A stretch of DNA of 64,000 nt from WLWS01 sp965243105 (GCA_965243105.1 CBDEUC010000003.1:620001-684000), one strand, 5' to 3'; numbered from the stretch's first letter, positions 33,778 to 43,462 are shown. Notes: generated from the sequence alone by a model not told the origin. A program made the numbers and translations.

Positions 33778-35558
33778 GTTTTTCCCGGGTCACTGAGCAG
33801 GTATTCAGCACCCTTGCCGCCCGCACTTGCCAGTAGCTGCAGTCTTTCCATGGCCTCTTTTTCCCGGTCCAGCATCACCAGCATCCTGACCAGGTAGTAA
33901 TCAAGGTTCCACAGTTGGGCGACAGCCAGGCTTCCATCGACACGTCTTGCGTCGGCCCAGGATAACAAGGGATCAAGTATTTTTCCGAGGTCAATAAAAT
34001 CACAGCGGCGATCCTGGTAGGTGGTGAGAAAAATATCCATCGCATTGGATGTCAGGTGTGGCTTGAACAGGTTGATGTCGTTTTTTAATAACTGGTATTC
34101 GACTGCAGGCATTCCCTGTCCCAGTTCGCAGTAAAGGTAATAACGCTGTATTTTTAATGGCATGGAAAATACCGGGCGAGCATTAATGATTGCGCCATTT
34201 ACCTGCAAGGCTGTATTGATATCCCCCTGGCGCGCGAGCCGGCCGGACATTTCCAGGTTGAGACGAACCGAGTAAGGGTGATGCTTGTACGCATTTAAAA
34301 GGATGGCGTCGTAGGATGACCAGGTTCGCGATTGATAAAAACTCGCATGAACCAGGAAGGCCAGGTACACACACAAAACAAGCGAGCCCAGGCCTGGATT
34401 TATTTTCGGCCATGCAAGCAGGTAAAGACATGCCGTCACAGCCAGCACGATGCCGATGGATGGAAAATAATTCCTGTGGCGATAAAACATCTCCAGTGGA
34501 ATGATCGTGCTTTCGAGAGTATGTGCCATGAAAAAAAACAGGATCCCCAGTGCAAGCAACCTGGCCGGTTTTCTTATATTAAGAAGTGCCAACAGTAAAA
34601 AACCTGCGATTAGAAAAATCGATAATAGCGGTTTAATTTCAAACAGGCGTTTTTGAGTCGCGACGTCGTCACGAAAAATACCGGTCTCGGTAAATAACGG
34701 CAGGAATGATTCGCGCAGGTAATGGAAAATCACGCCTGACTGGGTCAGCAGTCTTTCCTGCATGGTATAGGACCGTGCCGAGTAGTCGATGTAACCTGCA
34801 TGTTGAAGATAAAACAAGGACGCGACACCGAGGGGCAAAGCCAGTAATGCTCCCCGGCGTACCAATACGGCCGTCTTCAAGGTGTCGAAAAGGCAGACCT
34901 CAATGAAAAGCAACACCAGCGGTAACACCAGCCCATTTTCCTTGCTAAAAATTGCCAGCACCCAGCAAGACATGAGTGCGAGCGACCAGCCAGGTGCTGA
35001 TGGGCCAATCCTGCGTATCGAGCAACGAATATGTATGTAGGCAAGACAGGCTACTAGCATGAACATCGTAGCAAGTAGCGTGGCGCGCTGGATGACGTAG
35101 AGCACGGTTTCAGTGTTAACCGGGTTAAGCGTCCACAAAGCGGTTGCAGCCAGGGAAAGAAAAGCCGCTGGACCTTGATTACCGGCGATTCGAAATATGT
35201 TCGCCAGTAGCAGGTATACCAACAGGGCGTTAAAAAGGTGAATCGCGAGGTTAAACAATTTCATTTCCCGGATTTCCAGCGAGTCACCCAGGACACGCTG
35301 CAGGGCAAAACTCAACATGGTCACCGGCCGCCCGAGAGGTCCTCCCTGGTTTTCAAGGATTGCCGTGCGGTATGAAGGTTTATCGGCCATGAGTGGCGCA
35401 AGGTTTCGATGATCGTCATGAACAAGCGGCCCCGTCATTCCTGGCCAGAGTGCGATGCAGGCAAACATCATTATTAACGCAAGAAGTGCTGCCGGGATGG
35501 CAGAAATAAGTGGTTTTATTAGCAGGCCCTGCCCTTGCAGGGTGCTTTGCTGGTTCAT
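33753..35558 (-). CDS. TMTC-like GT-C membrane protein coupled to pilR
   Basis: The protein has 601 residues with about ten to twelve spans. Its first loop has GPLVHDDHRNLAPLM, an Asp-Asp pair as in GT-C enzymes. GGPLGRPVTMLSFALQRV, LAIHLFNALLVYL and NPVNTETVLYVIQRATLL align with the protein at 31106, so the two are paralogues. The soluble tail (residues ~420-601) is helical. The ATG overlaps the pilR stop by 4 bases, implying translation coupled to the pilin regulator, and pilA follows on the same strand. A pilin-modifying role is inferred; the molecular function is untested. Confidence 0.78.
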   Translation of the reverse strand: MNQQSTLQGQGLLIKPLISAIPAALLALIMMFACIALWPGMTGPLVHDDHRNLAPLMADKPSYRTAILENQGGPLGRPVTMLSFALQRVLGDSLEIREMKLFNLAIHLFNALLVYLLLANIFRIAGNQGPAAFLSLAATALWTLNPVNTETVLYVIQRATLLATMFMLVACLAYIHIRCSIRRIGPSAPGWSLALMSCWVLAIFSKENGLVLPLVLLFIEVCLFDTLKTAVLVRRGALLALPLGVASLFYLQHAGYIDYSARSYTMQERLLTQSGVIFHYLRESFLPLFTETGIFRDDVATQKRLFEIKPLLSIFLIAGFLLLALLNIRKPARLLALGILFFFMAHTLESTIIPLEMFYRHRNYFPSIGIVLAVTACLYLLAWPKINPGLGSLVLCVYLAFLVHASFYQSRTWSSYDAILLNAYKHHPYSVRLNLEMSGRLARQGDINTALQVNGAIINARPVFSMPLKIQRYYLYCELGQGMPAVEYQLLKNDINLFKPHLTSNAMDIFLTTYQDRRCDFIDLGKILDPLLSWADARRVDGSLAVAQLWNLDYYLVRMLVMLDREKEAMERLQLLASAGGKGAEYLLSDPGKTDKIFQKY

Positions 35559-36889
35559 TTCTTGATATTAAGTTTTTGCAGGCGATACCTGAGTTGTCGG
35601 AAACTCAGTCCCAGCTTCTTCGCTGCTGCTGTTCGATTCCACTGGGTATCTTCAAGGGCATCCATGATTCTTTGTCTTTCAACCTCGTCGAGGTAGGTAT
35701 TAAGCTGCCCGTTATTATCTTCGTCCCCTTCAGGCAGGGAACCCGGTCCACTTACCGGGTGCGGAATGTCCAGGTCATCCGCGGAAATTTCTTCACCATC
35801 ACTCAGGGCCACTGCCCTTTCGATAATGTTTTCAAGTTCCCGTATATTTCCTGGAAAGTCATAGGATTCAAGAGCTGCCAGCGCTCCATTCGTTAAACGC
35901 CTCGCCCCGGTGTCATTTGCTCCCGAGATATTATTCAAAATATACCGGGCGAGTTCCGCTATGTCTTCCTTGCGCTCTCGCAAGGGAGGCACATTGAGCT
36001 CGATAACATTTATCCTGTAATAAAGGTCCTGCCTGAACTCTCCACCTTGCACAAGGGTGGCAAGGTTCTTGTGTGTCGCGCTGAGGATTCGAACATCAAC
36101 CGGTATCTCATGGGTATCCCCTATCGGCCTGATGCTTTTCTCCTGCACGGCTCGCAAAAGCTTGACCTGCATATGTAAAGGCAGCTCGGCAACTTCGTCG
36201 AGAAAAATAGATCCTCCGTCCGCCGCCTGGAAAAAACCGGCCTTGTCCGAACTCGCGCCGGTGAAGCTGCCTTTCTTGTGCCCGAAAAACTCGCTTTCCA
36301 TGAGATCCTCCGGGATAGCGCCACAATTAACAGGGATAAAGGGTTTTTCTGCCCTCGGCCCAATCCTGTGAATCATTCGCGCAACCAGTTCCTTCCCGGT
36401 ACCTGATTCCCCACCAATACACACCGGTGCCTGGCTACGGGAAAGGCGGGCGATCTTTGAACGTAATTCTTCTATGGCTACGCTGTTTCCGACAAAGTCC
36501 TCCTGTGGACTTCGGGTTCGCGTACTGGATAATTTCAGGGCACTGTTAATAAGGGTACGTAACAGGCCAAGATCGATTGGCTTACTTAAAAAATCAAAGG
36601 CGCCGGCCTTGAGTGATTGAATTGCAGTCTCCATGTTGCCATGGGCCGTGATAACCGCAACCGGCATCCCGGGCCACTTTTCCTGTACGTAGGAAACCAG
36701 GCTGATGCCGTCTCCATCAGGCAGGCGCATATCGGTAAGACAAATATCGAATGAATTTTCGTCAAGCGATGACCTGGCGGCAGCAATATCACCAACACAG
36801 GTGCACTGGATATCCATCCTGCTAAGCGTGATTTCGAGTAGTTCCCGAATATCGGGTTCGTCATCAATTATAAGGGCGGTGAATGCCAT
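35555..36889 (-). CDS. pilR: Sigma-54-dependent response regulator PilR
   Basis: An NtrC-type regulator of 444 residues. The receiver has the phospho-acceptor Asp53 in LTDMRLPDGDG. The AAA+ domain has Walker A GESGTGKE at residues 160-167 and the sigma-54 contact loop GSFTGA at 207-212, with Ser for the second-position Ala of GAFTGA. The C-terminal Fis-type helix-turn-helix ends WNRTAAAKKLGLSFRQLRYRLQKL. Phosphorylated PilR activates pilA through sigma-54. It starts 5 bases after pilS and overlaps the TMTC-like gene downstream by 4 bases. Confidence 0.96.
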   Translation of the reverse strand: MAFTALIIDDEPDIRELLEITLSRMDIQCTCVGDIAAARSSLDENSFDICLTDMRLPDGDGISLVSYVQEKWPGMPVAVITAHGNMETAIQSLKAGAFDFLSKPIDLGLLRTLINSALKLSSTRTRSPQEDFVGNSVAIEELRSKIARLSRSQAPVCIGGESGTGKELVARMIHRIGPRAEKPFIPVNCGAIPEDLMESEFFGHKKGSFTGASSDKAGFFQAADGGSIFLDEVAELPLHMQVKLLRAVQEKSIRPIGDTHEIPVDVRILSATHKNLATLVQGGEFRQDLYYRINVIELNVPPLRERKEDIAELARYILNNISGANDTGARRLTNGALAALESYDFPGNIRELENIIERAVALSDGEEISADDLDIPHPVSGPGSLPEGDEDNNGQLNTYLDEVERQRIMDALEDTQWNRTAAAKKLGLSFRQLRYRLQKLNIKK

Positions 36890-36894
36890 ATTAA

Positions 36895-38505
36895 TTACAT
36901 AATATTATGCTGCTTTTCATAATGCGAAAAATAAATACGAAAGCAGCAACCTTCGGGAGTATTTTCCTTCAGGCTGAGGGTTGCCTGGTTTGCCTCGCAT
37001 AACTCGCGGGCAATGTACAACCCAAGGCCGCTACCCTTTGAGCTTGTCGTAAAAAAAGGCTCAAACAACTGCTCTTCAGACTTGCTGTCTATTCCACCGC
37101 CGGTGTCACTGATGTCGATATAACATCGCTGTGACTCGCTTACCACGCCACATTGAATTTTCAGCAACGGCTCCCTTGTACTGTAACGAACACCGTTCTC
37201 ACACAAGTTCCACATCACCTGGCGTAGCTGCTCCGGGTCGATCGTGACATTAATATCCCGTGAAGCTAATGTCAGGACCATGCTGGAGTCATCAAGGTTG
37301 GCCTGCTCACTGAACTCTTTTTCAAACTTCTCCAGCCATTCGCCAATATTCACCTCGGTAGGAACCGCCTGTTGACGGCGGCTTATTCCAAGTACATTTT
37401 CAATAATGCTGTTCACCCGGCGAGACTGTTCATCAATGATAGTGACCAGTCGATAGTTTTCCTCGGAAATGGAATCCGATTCATTAAGCAGCTGCCCGGC
37501 GTGACTGATTGCACCAAGGGGGTTGCGAATTTCATGGGCAATACTCGCAGTTAACCTGCCCAGCGATGCCTGCTTCATTTGCTGGGCCCGTTGACGCATT
37601 GTCGATACGTCTTCAAGAAAAACCAGCACACCGAATTTATTCTCCAGGTTCAATCTGGTAAACGACGCGAGTATATCTACCTGGTGATGCCCAAGATTTA
37701 ACAATTGGCTCGGCTTACCCTCGCCTTTCACCCAATGTTGCAGCATGTCAGCCAGTTCGCCGGAAACATCAGAGAGGGATATGATGCGATTACCTGCATC
37801 CACGCCCAGCAATTGCTTGGCTGATTCATTCGCAAGAATGACGTTGAGCTCATCGTCCAGTACGAGGATGCCAGACTGGAGTCTCTGTACAATGTGTTCA
37901 TTCAGGATCGCCAGGTTCTCAAGGTCAATTGCTCTCTCCTCGGCGAGGGCCTCAGATACCGCTACACGATTGGCGAGAGCGTGACTGATTGCAGAGGTGG
38001 CAAAAAATGTAATTCCAAGAAATCCTGCATGGGTGTAATTGGGAATGGAATTGAAGTGATAGAGCTGCACGTATACCTCGTGTCCGAGCACAAGGATCGT
38101 GGCAATCGCGGCATAAAGGAAACCAATCTTTCCGGAACTCAGCAGGCTGCCGCCGGCCACCGCGATCACCAGCAACATGCCAAAGCCACTGTTCAGGCCG
38201 GCACTGGCATACATCATCAGCGTGATGATACAGATATCAAAGACAACATTAGCTGCAACCTGGATCGAATAGGCAGGTGTGCGCAGCCGGACAATCAACT
38301 GGGCTGCTACAGAAACCAGCAGGTATACGTGGGAGGTAATTGCAAAAAGTGTGCTGTCATACCCTCCCAGGGGCTCGGGCAATTGGCCAATCCAGTAAAG
38401 AGAAACAAACAGGAAGGACACCAGGAAGCGATAAAAGTTGTAATAAGTCAGGGCTTCCCACGAAACCCTTCTCGATCCATCCGCTGCTGGTTTTGTTGCA
38501 CTCAT
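36895..38505 (-). CDS. pilS: Sensor histidine kinase PilS
   Basis: The protein has 536 residues. Six hydrophobic segments lie between residues 20 and 180, as in PilS. A PAS domain (about 198-305, ILVLDDELNVILANESA) is followed by the HisKA box with His324 in ASIAHEIRNPLGAISHAG. The ATPase domain has the N-box VMWNLCENGVRYS, then DTGGGID and GSGLGLYIARELC. It phosphorylates PilR; in Pseudomonas PilS senses pilin in the membrane. The start overlaps the PP0621-like gene by 4 bases. Confidence 0.95.
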   Translation of the reverse strand: MSATKPAADGSRRVSWEALTYYNFYRFLVSFLFVSLYWIGQLPEPLGGYDSTLFAITSHVYLLVSVAAQLIVRLRTPAYSIQVAANVVFDICIITLMMYASAGLNSGFGMLLVIAVAGGSLLSSGKIGFLYAAIATILVLGHEVYVQLYHFNSIPNYTHAGFLGITFFATSAISHALANRVAVSEALAEERAIDLENLAILNEHIVQRLQSGILVLDDELNVILANESAKQLLGVDAGNRIISLSDVSGELADMLQHWVKGEGKPSQLLNLGHHQVDILASFTRLNLENKFGVLVFLEDVSTMRQRAQQMKQASLGRLTASIAHEIRNPLGAISHAGQLLNESDSISEENYRLVTIIDEQSRRVNSIIENVLGISRRQQAVPTEVNIGEWLEKFEKEFSEQANLDDSSMVLTLASRDINVTIDPEQLRQVMWNLCENGVRYSTREPLLKIQCGVVSESQRCYIDISDTGGGIDSKSEEQLFEPFFTTSSKGSGLGLYIARELCEANQATLSLKENTPEGCCFRIYFSHYEKQHNIM

Positions 38506-38735
38506 TGTGCGTTTTGCTCTTCCAGTAACTTGTGTTCTGCACTGCAGAAGAAATGCTCGTCAGACTTGATCGCTTCGCTCTCCGGCACATGCAGTTGGCA
38601 ATGGCTGCATTTAACCATCGCCGAAGATTCCAGCCTGGCAGAAGCTGGCCCGGGCGACGAGGATTGAGCAAGAATCCTCCTTAAAACCATGATGACCATG
38701 AATATAACAAGGCCAATAAATAACAGGCGTAGCAT
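38502..38735 (-). CDS. PP0621-family small CxxC membrane-anchored protein
   Basis: The protein has 77 residues. One N-terminal hydrophobic helix (LLFIGLVIFMVIMVL) is followed by a polar linker and a small metal-binding-like module with VKCSHCQLHVPESEA and HFFCSAEHKLLEEQ. This matches the PP0621 family, commonly encoded next to pilS in gammaproteobacteria; its function is unknown. The three Cys and nearby His suggest zinc binding. It is the first gene of the PP0621-pilS-pilR-TMTC chain in which every junction overlaps or is within 5 bases. Confidence 0.82.
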   Translation of the reverse strand: MLRLLFIGLVIFMVIMVLRRILAQSSSPGPASARLESSAMVKCSHCQLHVPESEAIKSDEHFFCSAEHKLLEEQNAQ

Positions 38736-38859
38736 TTAAATCATCCTTATACTGGGCAAAATGACCTTATTTAATTAAACTTTCTCAAATTCCGACGATA
38801 CATTATCTAGGTATTCCATCAACCCGGGATAATTTCCCATCAATTATAAGGACTTGTAA

Positions 38860-40032
38860 ATGAATCTTCATGAGTACCAGGCCAAGTTGTTATTTGAGGA
38901 TTATGGTATCCCTGTCCCACCGGGCAAACCGGCGCATTCCGTGAACGAAGCTGCCAGGTGCGCGGCCGACCTGGGTGGCGACGCCTGGGTGGTCAAGGCC
39001 CAGGTACATGCCGGAGGTCGCGGCAAGGCCGGGGGCGTCAAGCTGGTTAACGGCAAGGAAGAACTGGAAGAGTATGTAAAGAGCCTGCTGGGTACGCGGC
39101 TCGTCACGAAACAGTCCGGTCCTGCCGGCAACCCGGTCGATTGCGTGCTGGTGTCATCTCTCTCCGAGATCGAATCTGAACTATACCTTGGCATGCTGGT
39201 TGAGCGAGGACAGCGTCGTATCGCGGTGATGGCATCCCGTGCGGGCGGCATGGACATTGAAGAGGTCGCAGCAACCGAACCTGAAAAAATATTTACCTTC
39301 ATGGTCGACCCTATCATGGGACTACAGGATTACCAGTGCCGACAGCTGGGTTTTCAACTGGAATTTGACAGTAAGCAGCAAAAACAACTGGCATCAATCC
39401 TGAAAGGCATTTATCGGTTGTTCGTGGAAAAGGACCTGAGCCTGGTTGAAATCAATCCCCTGATAATCACAAAAAGTGGTGACCTTGAAGCACTTGATGC
39501 AAAAGTATCGGTGGATGACAACGCGCTTTATAGACAGGCGAATCTCGAGGAATGGAGAGACGCAGCACAGGAAGATGAAAAAGAAAATGCCGCGAGAAAA
39601 TTTGACCTGAATTATATATCACTCGATGGAAATATCGCCTGCATGGTAAATGGTGCCGGACTCGCAATGGCTACCATGGACGTGATCAAGCTGCATGGTG
39701 GAGAACCTGCAAACTTTCTCGATGTAGGTGGTGGAGCGACGAAGGAAAGAGTTGCCGAAGCCTTCAAGCTAATCGTATCCGATAAAAAAGTAGAAGCTAT
39801 CCTGGTGAATATTTTTGGTGGGATTGTCAGGTGTGACCTGATTGCCGAGGGTATTATTGCGGCGGTGAAAGAAGTTGGAGTTGAAGTTCCTGTCGTTGCA
39901 AGGCTCGAGGGTACAAATGTCGACGAAGGTAAAAAACTGTTAAATGAAAGTGGCCTGAAGATTATCTCGGCAGACGATCTCACCGATGCAGCAAATAAGG
40001 TTGTTGCCGCTGTAAGTGGAGGATCCAGCTAA
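38860..40032 (+). CDS. sucC: Succinyl-CoA ligase (ADP-forming) beta subunit
   Basis: The protein has 390 residues, the normal length. The start MNLHEYQAKLLFEDYGIPVPPG is diagnostic. The ATP-grasp region has KAQVHAGGRGKAGGVKL, and the C-terminal CoA-ligase domain has NFLDVGGGATKERV and LVNIFGGIVRCDLIAEGII. With SucD it interconverts succinyl-CoA and succinate with substrate-level phosphorylation in the TCA cycle. AAGGAC precedes the ATG. Its ATG is divergent from the pilS operon with 124 bases between, and the stop overlaps the sucD start by one base. Confidence 0.97.
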   Translation: MNLHEYQAKLLFEDYGIPVPPGKPAHSVNEAARCAADLGGDAWVVKAQVHAGGRGKAGGVKLVNGKEELEEYVKSLLGTRLVTKQSGPAGNPVDCVLVSSLSEIESELYLGMLVERGQRRIAVMASRAGGMDIEEVAATEPEKIFTFMVDPIMGLQDYQCRQLGFQLEFDSKQQKQLASILKGIYRLFVEKDLSLVEINPLIITKSGDLEALDAKVSVDDNALYRQANLEEWRDAAQEDEKENAARKFDLNYISLDGNIACMVNGAGLAMATMDVIKLHGGEPANFLDVGGGATKERVAEAFKLIVSDKKVEAILVNIFGGIVRCDLIAEGIIAAVKEVGVEVPVVARLEGTNVDEGKKLLNESGLKIISADDLTDAANKVVAAVSGGSS

Positions 40033-40904
40033 TGTCTATCCTGGTAAATAAAGATACGCGTGTACTGGTGCAGGGCTTTACTGGCCGCCAGGGTACATTT
40101 CATGCTGAACAGGCGATTGAATACGGTACCCAGGTCGTTGGCGGTGTCACGCCAGGTCGCGGTGGAGAAACTCACCTTGACCGGCCGGTATTTGATACCG
40201 TGGCAGATGCAGTGACGGAAACCGGCGCAGATGCCTCCATGATCATGGTTCCTGCTGCTTTTGCTGCAGAAGCTGTGACCGAGGCTGCCGCCGCAGGTAT
40301 CAAGCTGATCGTGTGCATCACCGAGGGCATACCGGTCATCGACATGGTCAAGGTCAGGGCCAATCTCGACCAGTTTCCCGATACGCGGCTTATTGGTCCC
40401 AATTGCCCGGGAATTATCACCCCGGGCGAATGCAAGATCGGAATCATGCCGGGCAATATTCATACTGCAGGCAAAGTTGGCATTGTTTCCCGTTCAGGCA
40501 CGCTGACTTATGAAGCGGTGCACCAGACAACGCTCGCGGGTCTCGGACAGACTACCTGCGTGGGAATCGGCGGAGACCCAATTCACGGCATGAACTTTAT
40601 TAATTGCCTTGAGCTTTTCCAGGAAGATCCCCAGACGGAAGGTATTATCATGGTCGGAGAAATTGGCGGAACAGCGGAGGAGGATGCTGCCGCATTCATC
40701 AGCGAAAACGTGACCAAGCCAGTAGTCGGTTACATTGCCGGGGTCACCGCCCCCCCTGGAAAACGCATGGGTCATGCCGGGGCCATCATATCCGGTGGTA
40801 AAGGTACGGCAGATGACAAGTTTGCCGCGCTCGAGGCTGCAGGCGTAAAAACTGTTCGTTCCCCAGCCGAACTGGGTGCCGCGATTGCTTCAAAGCTGTC
40901 ATAG
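40032..40904 (+). CDS. sucD: Succinyl-CoA ligase (ADP-forming) alpha subunit
   Basis: The protein has 290 residues. The CoA-binding domain begins SILVNKDTRVLVQGFTGRQGTFH and continues with GGVTPGRGGETHLD. The segment IGPNCPGIITPGECKIGIMPG is typical. The phosphorylated active-site His lies in GKRMGHAGAIISGGKGTA. It forms the heterodimer or heterotetramer with SucC. There is no other TCA gene nearby, so sucCD forms a small operon of its own. Confidence 0.97.
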   Translation: MSILVNKDTRVLVQGFTGRQGTFHAEQAIEYGTQVVGGVTPGRGGETHLDRPVFDTVADAVTETGADASMIMVPAAFAAEAVTEAAAAGIKLIVCITEGIPVIDMVKVRANLDQFPDTRLIGPNCPGIITPGECKIGIMPGNIHTAGKVGIVSRSGTLTYEAVHQTTLAGLGQTTCVGIGGDPIHGMNFINCLELFQEDPQTEGIIMVGEIGGTAEEDAAAFISENVTKPVVGYIAGVTAPPGKRMGHAGAIISGGKGTADDKFAALEAAGVKTVRSPAELGAAIASKLS

Positions 40905-41050
40905 GCTGAAGCCGTCACGCGTTTAAATTACCAGTTCACTGCCAGGAAAAGCCCAGGATCGAAACATAAGCCGGGTGTCGCGTGATAGCAGGCTGCAGGG
41001 CCTGCTGAATCCTGTGCACACGGGGCAGTGAATCTATTACCATTCATTCC

Positions 41051-42667
41051 ATGAAAATTGCCATTGCCCAGGTCAACCTATGTGTTGGCGCCATAGCCGC
41101 CAATACCGACACTGTTCTTTCAAATATTGAGAAAGCCAGGCAGGCCGGGGCCGGCATGGTTGTATTTCCGGAACTGACATTGACCTCCTATCCCCCCGAG
41201 GATCTCCTGCTAAGGGAGGATCTCTACCGCCAGGTTGATATCGCCGTGGAGCAGATCCTGGTCGCCAGCCAGGGAATCGGCGTAATTTACGGCTTCCCCG
41301 AGAAAACACAGGAAGGTTTATTTAATACCTGTGTCTACGTAAAGGACGGCATGGAACTGTGCCGCTATCGCAAGCAGGAATTGCCCAACTACGGTGTCTT
41401 TGATGAAAAACGGTATTTCGAGCCGGGTGATTCCGCCGTTATTTTTGACCTCGACTCCGTCCCAACATCGATGAGTATCTGCGAAGACATCTGGACCGAT
41501 GAACCGGCGATAAACGCCGCCCGTAAAGGTGCAACCCTGTTAATCAATATCAATGCGTCGCCCTACCATGCGCGAAAACTCGAAGAGCGCGAGCATGTTG
41601 CAAGAGAGCGGGCCATGCAAAGCGGCCTTGACATCCTTTACGTGAACCTGGTGGGTGGGCAGGATGAACTCGTGTTTGACGGTGGTTCCATGATCATCAA
41701 CAACAAAGGCGACATTGTCTACAGGGCCCCGCACTTTGAAGAAGGCCTATACCTTGTTGATGTCAGTATGGGTGATGATGGACTGAGCTATCATCCTGAA
41801 CATCCAGCATTACCTGAAAGCGGCAGGCTGGCTGATATTTACCGTGCGCTGGTACTGGGTGTAAGGGACTATGTTCACAAGAACGGTTTCAAGGGTGCGG
41901 TGCTTGGCCTCTCAGGTGGTATCGATTCTGCCCTGACACTTGCGATTGCCGTTGATGCCCTTGGTTCGGAAAACGTGGAAGTGCTGGTCATGCCATCCCG
42001 CTATAGCGCCTCCATGAGTGCTGAAGATGCTATCAGCATGGCCGATGGATTGAATGTCAATTACTCGGTACTGTCCATCGAAGAACCTGTTGCCGCCTTT
42101 AACGAGTTACTTGGCCCGCTGTTCAAGGACTTGCCCAGCGATGCCACCGAGGAGAATATCCAGGCGCGCTGTCGCGGAATATTGCTCATGGCACTTTCAA
42201 ATAAAACCGGAAAGCTCCTGCTGACAACCGGTAACAAGAGCGAAATGTCAGTTGGCTACGCGACACTTTACGGAGACATGGCCGGCGGCTTTGCACCACT
42301 GAAAGATCTTTCCAAGTTGCTGACCTATGACCTGTCCCGATGGATAAATGAGCAACGACCTGTTATTCCGCAGCGTATCATTGACAGGCCCCCAAGTGCC
42401 GAGCTGCGTCCGGATCAGAAAGACGAGGACAGCCTGCCTCCCTATGAAATTCTCGATCCCATCCTTGAACGATACATAGAACTGGATGAAAGCCCGGAAA
42501 CAATTATCGCCTCGGGATTTGATCGGGAGACCGTGTTACATGTCACGGGGCTGGTTGACAGGAACGAATACAAGCGGCGCCAGGCGGCGCCAGGCGTACG
42601 TATCACCAAGCGAGCCTTTGGCAGGGACAGGCGCTACCCTATTACATCGGGCTACAGGGAAGATTAG
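41051..42667 (+). CDS. nadE: Glutamine-dependent NAD+ synthetase
   Basis: A two-domain enzyme of 538 residues. The N-terminal nitrilase/amidase domain supplies ammonia and shows its Glu-Lys-Cys triad: Glu41 in VFPELTLTSYPPEDL, Lys108 in YRKQELPNYGVF and Cys144 in SICEDIW. The C-terminal synthetase domain has the ATP pyrophosphatase loop GLSGGIDSA near residue 290 and LTTGNKSEMSVGY. It amidates nicotinate adenine dinucleotide, the last step of NAD synthesis. It is convergent with bamD, with 15 bases between stops. Confidence 0.96.
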   Translation: MKIAIAQVNLCVGAIAANTDTVLSNIEKARQAGAGMVVFPELTLTSYPPEDLLLREDLYRQVDIAVEQILVASQGIGVIYGFPEKTQEGLFNTCVYVKDGMELCRYRKQELPNYGVFDEKRYFEPGDSAVIFDLDSVPTSMSICEDIWTDEPAINAARKGATLLININASPYHARKLEEREHVARERAMQSGLDILYVNLVGGQDELVFDGGSMIINNKGDIVYRAPHFEEGLYLVDVSMGDDGLSYHPEHPALPESGRLADIYRALVLGVRDYVHKNGFKGAVLGLSGGIDSALTLAIAVDALGSENVEVLVMPSRYSASMSAEDAISMADGLNVNYSVLSIEEPVAAFNELLGPLFKDLPSDATEENIQARCRGILLMALSNKTGKLLLTTGNKSEMSVGYATLYGDMAGGFAPLKDLSKLLTYDLSRWINEQRPVIPQRIIDRPPSAELRPDQKDEDSLPPYEILDPILERYIELDESPETIIASGFDRETVLHVTGLVDRNEYKRRQAAPGVRITKRAFGRDRRYPITSGYRED

Positions 42668-42682
42668 TAAGTAGTAAGCCTG

Positions 42683-43462
42683 TCAGCGGACCAGTATTTC
42701 CTGGACTTCTTCAAGACCAGGATGGTTGGGGTAGTTGAGTTCCAGCACCCGCAGGGCATCCCCGGACAGGTCATCCATTTCCAGCACCTTGTACGCCTTG
42801 GCCATGAGCACCAGGGCATCCGGTACGGAAGGTGTACGGGGATAGGTTTCCACGACAAACCGTGCGCGGTTAGCTGCTGCCACGTAAGCGCCTCGAGTCA
42901 TGTAGTAATTTGCAACATGCACCTCGTGCTGCGCAAGCAGGTTGCGCAGGTAAATCATTCGCTTGTTGGCATCAGGTACATATTCGCTGTCTGGATACCT
43001 TGTCGCCAGTTCAGAAAAATCCCGAAATGCCCTGTATGCCGAACCGGTATCCCTTTGAGACGTGTCGAGGGGAAGGAATCGTTCAGTCAGACCCCTGCCC
43101 CTGCCAAAATTTACCAGCCCCCTGAGATAATAGGCGTAGTCCACGTGTGGATTTTGCGGATACAGGCGAATAAAACGATCGCAGGCGGAAATCGAGGCGT
43201 CAAAATCCTCGGTCTTGTAGTAGGCGTAAGCCAGGTCAAGCAGTGACTGCTGTCCATAAACACCAAAAGGAAACCTGGTTTCCAGGAATTCATAGTATTT
43301 TACCGCCTTGGAATAATAACCCGAATCCAGTGCCCCCTTGGCCTCGTTGTACAGCCGGTCCACGGTCCAGTTCTTTGCTGAATCATCTTCTTCAGAACCA
43401 AAGAAGGAGCAGCCGGCCATGGCAAGCAGTAAAATTGTAAGTAGAAATCGCGTCTTCATCAC
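42683..43462 (-). CDS. bamD: Outer membrane protein assembly factor BamD
   Basis: A lipoprotein of 259 residues. The signal MMKTRFLLTILLLAMAGC puts the lipidated cysteine at residue 18. Five TPR-like repeats follow, starting LYNEAKGALDSGYYSKAVKYYEFLETRFPFG. The HVDYAYYLRGLVNF and LATRYPDSEYVPDA blocks are typical of BamD (ComL/YfiO). It links BamA to the other lipoproteins of the beta-barrel assembly machine at the inner leaflet of the outer membrane. The gene is divergent from rluD, the standard gammaproteobacterial arrangement. Confidence 0.96.
   Translation of the reverse strand: MMKTRFLLTILLLAMAGCSFFGSEEDDSAKNWTVDRLYNEAKGALDSGYYSKAVKYYEFLETRFPFGVYGQQSLLDLAYAYYKTEDFDASISACDRFIRLYPQNPHVDYAYYLRGLVNFGRGRGLTERFLPLDTSQRDTGSAYRAFRDFSELATRYPDSEYVPDANKRMIYLRNLLAQHEVHVANYYMTRGAYVAAANRARFVVETYPRTPSVPDALVLMAKAYKVLEMDDLSGDALRVLELNYPNHPGLEEVQEILVR

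Noticed and set aside
40987..41006. 7-bp inverted repeat AGCAGGC/GCCTGCT between sucD and nadE
   Set aside because: It could be a weak terminator, but there is no T-tract on the plus strand and the stem is short.
42722..43246. A 174-residue open frame on the plus strand
   Set aside because: It is antisense to bamD, which has a full set of family motifs and a lipoprotein signal.
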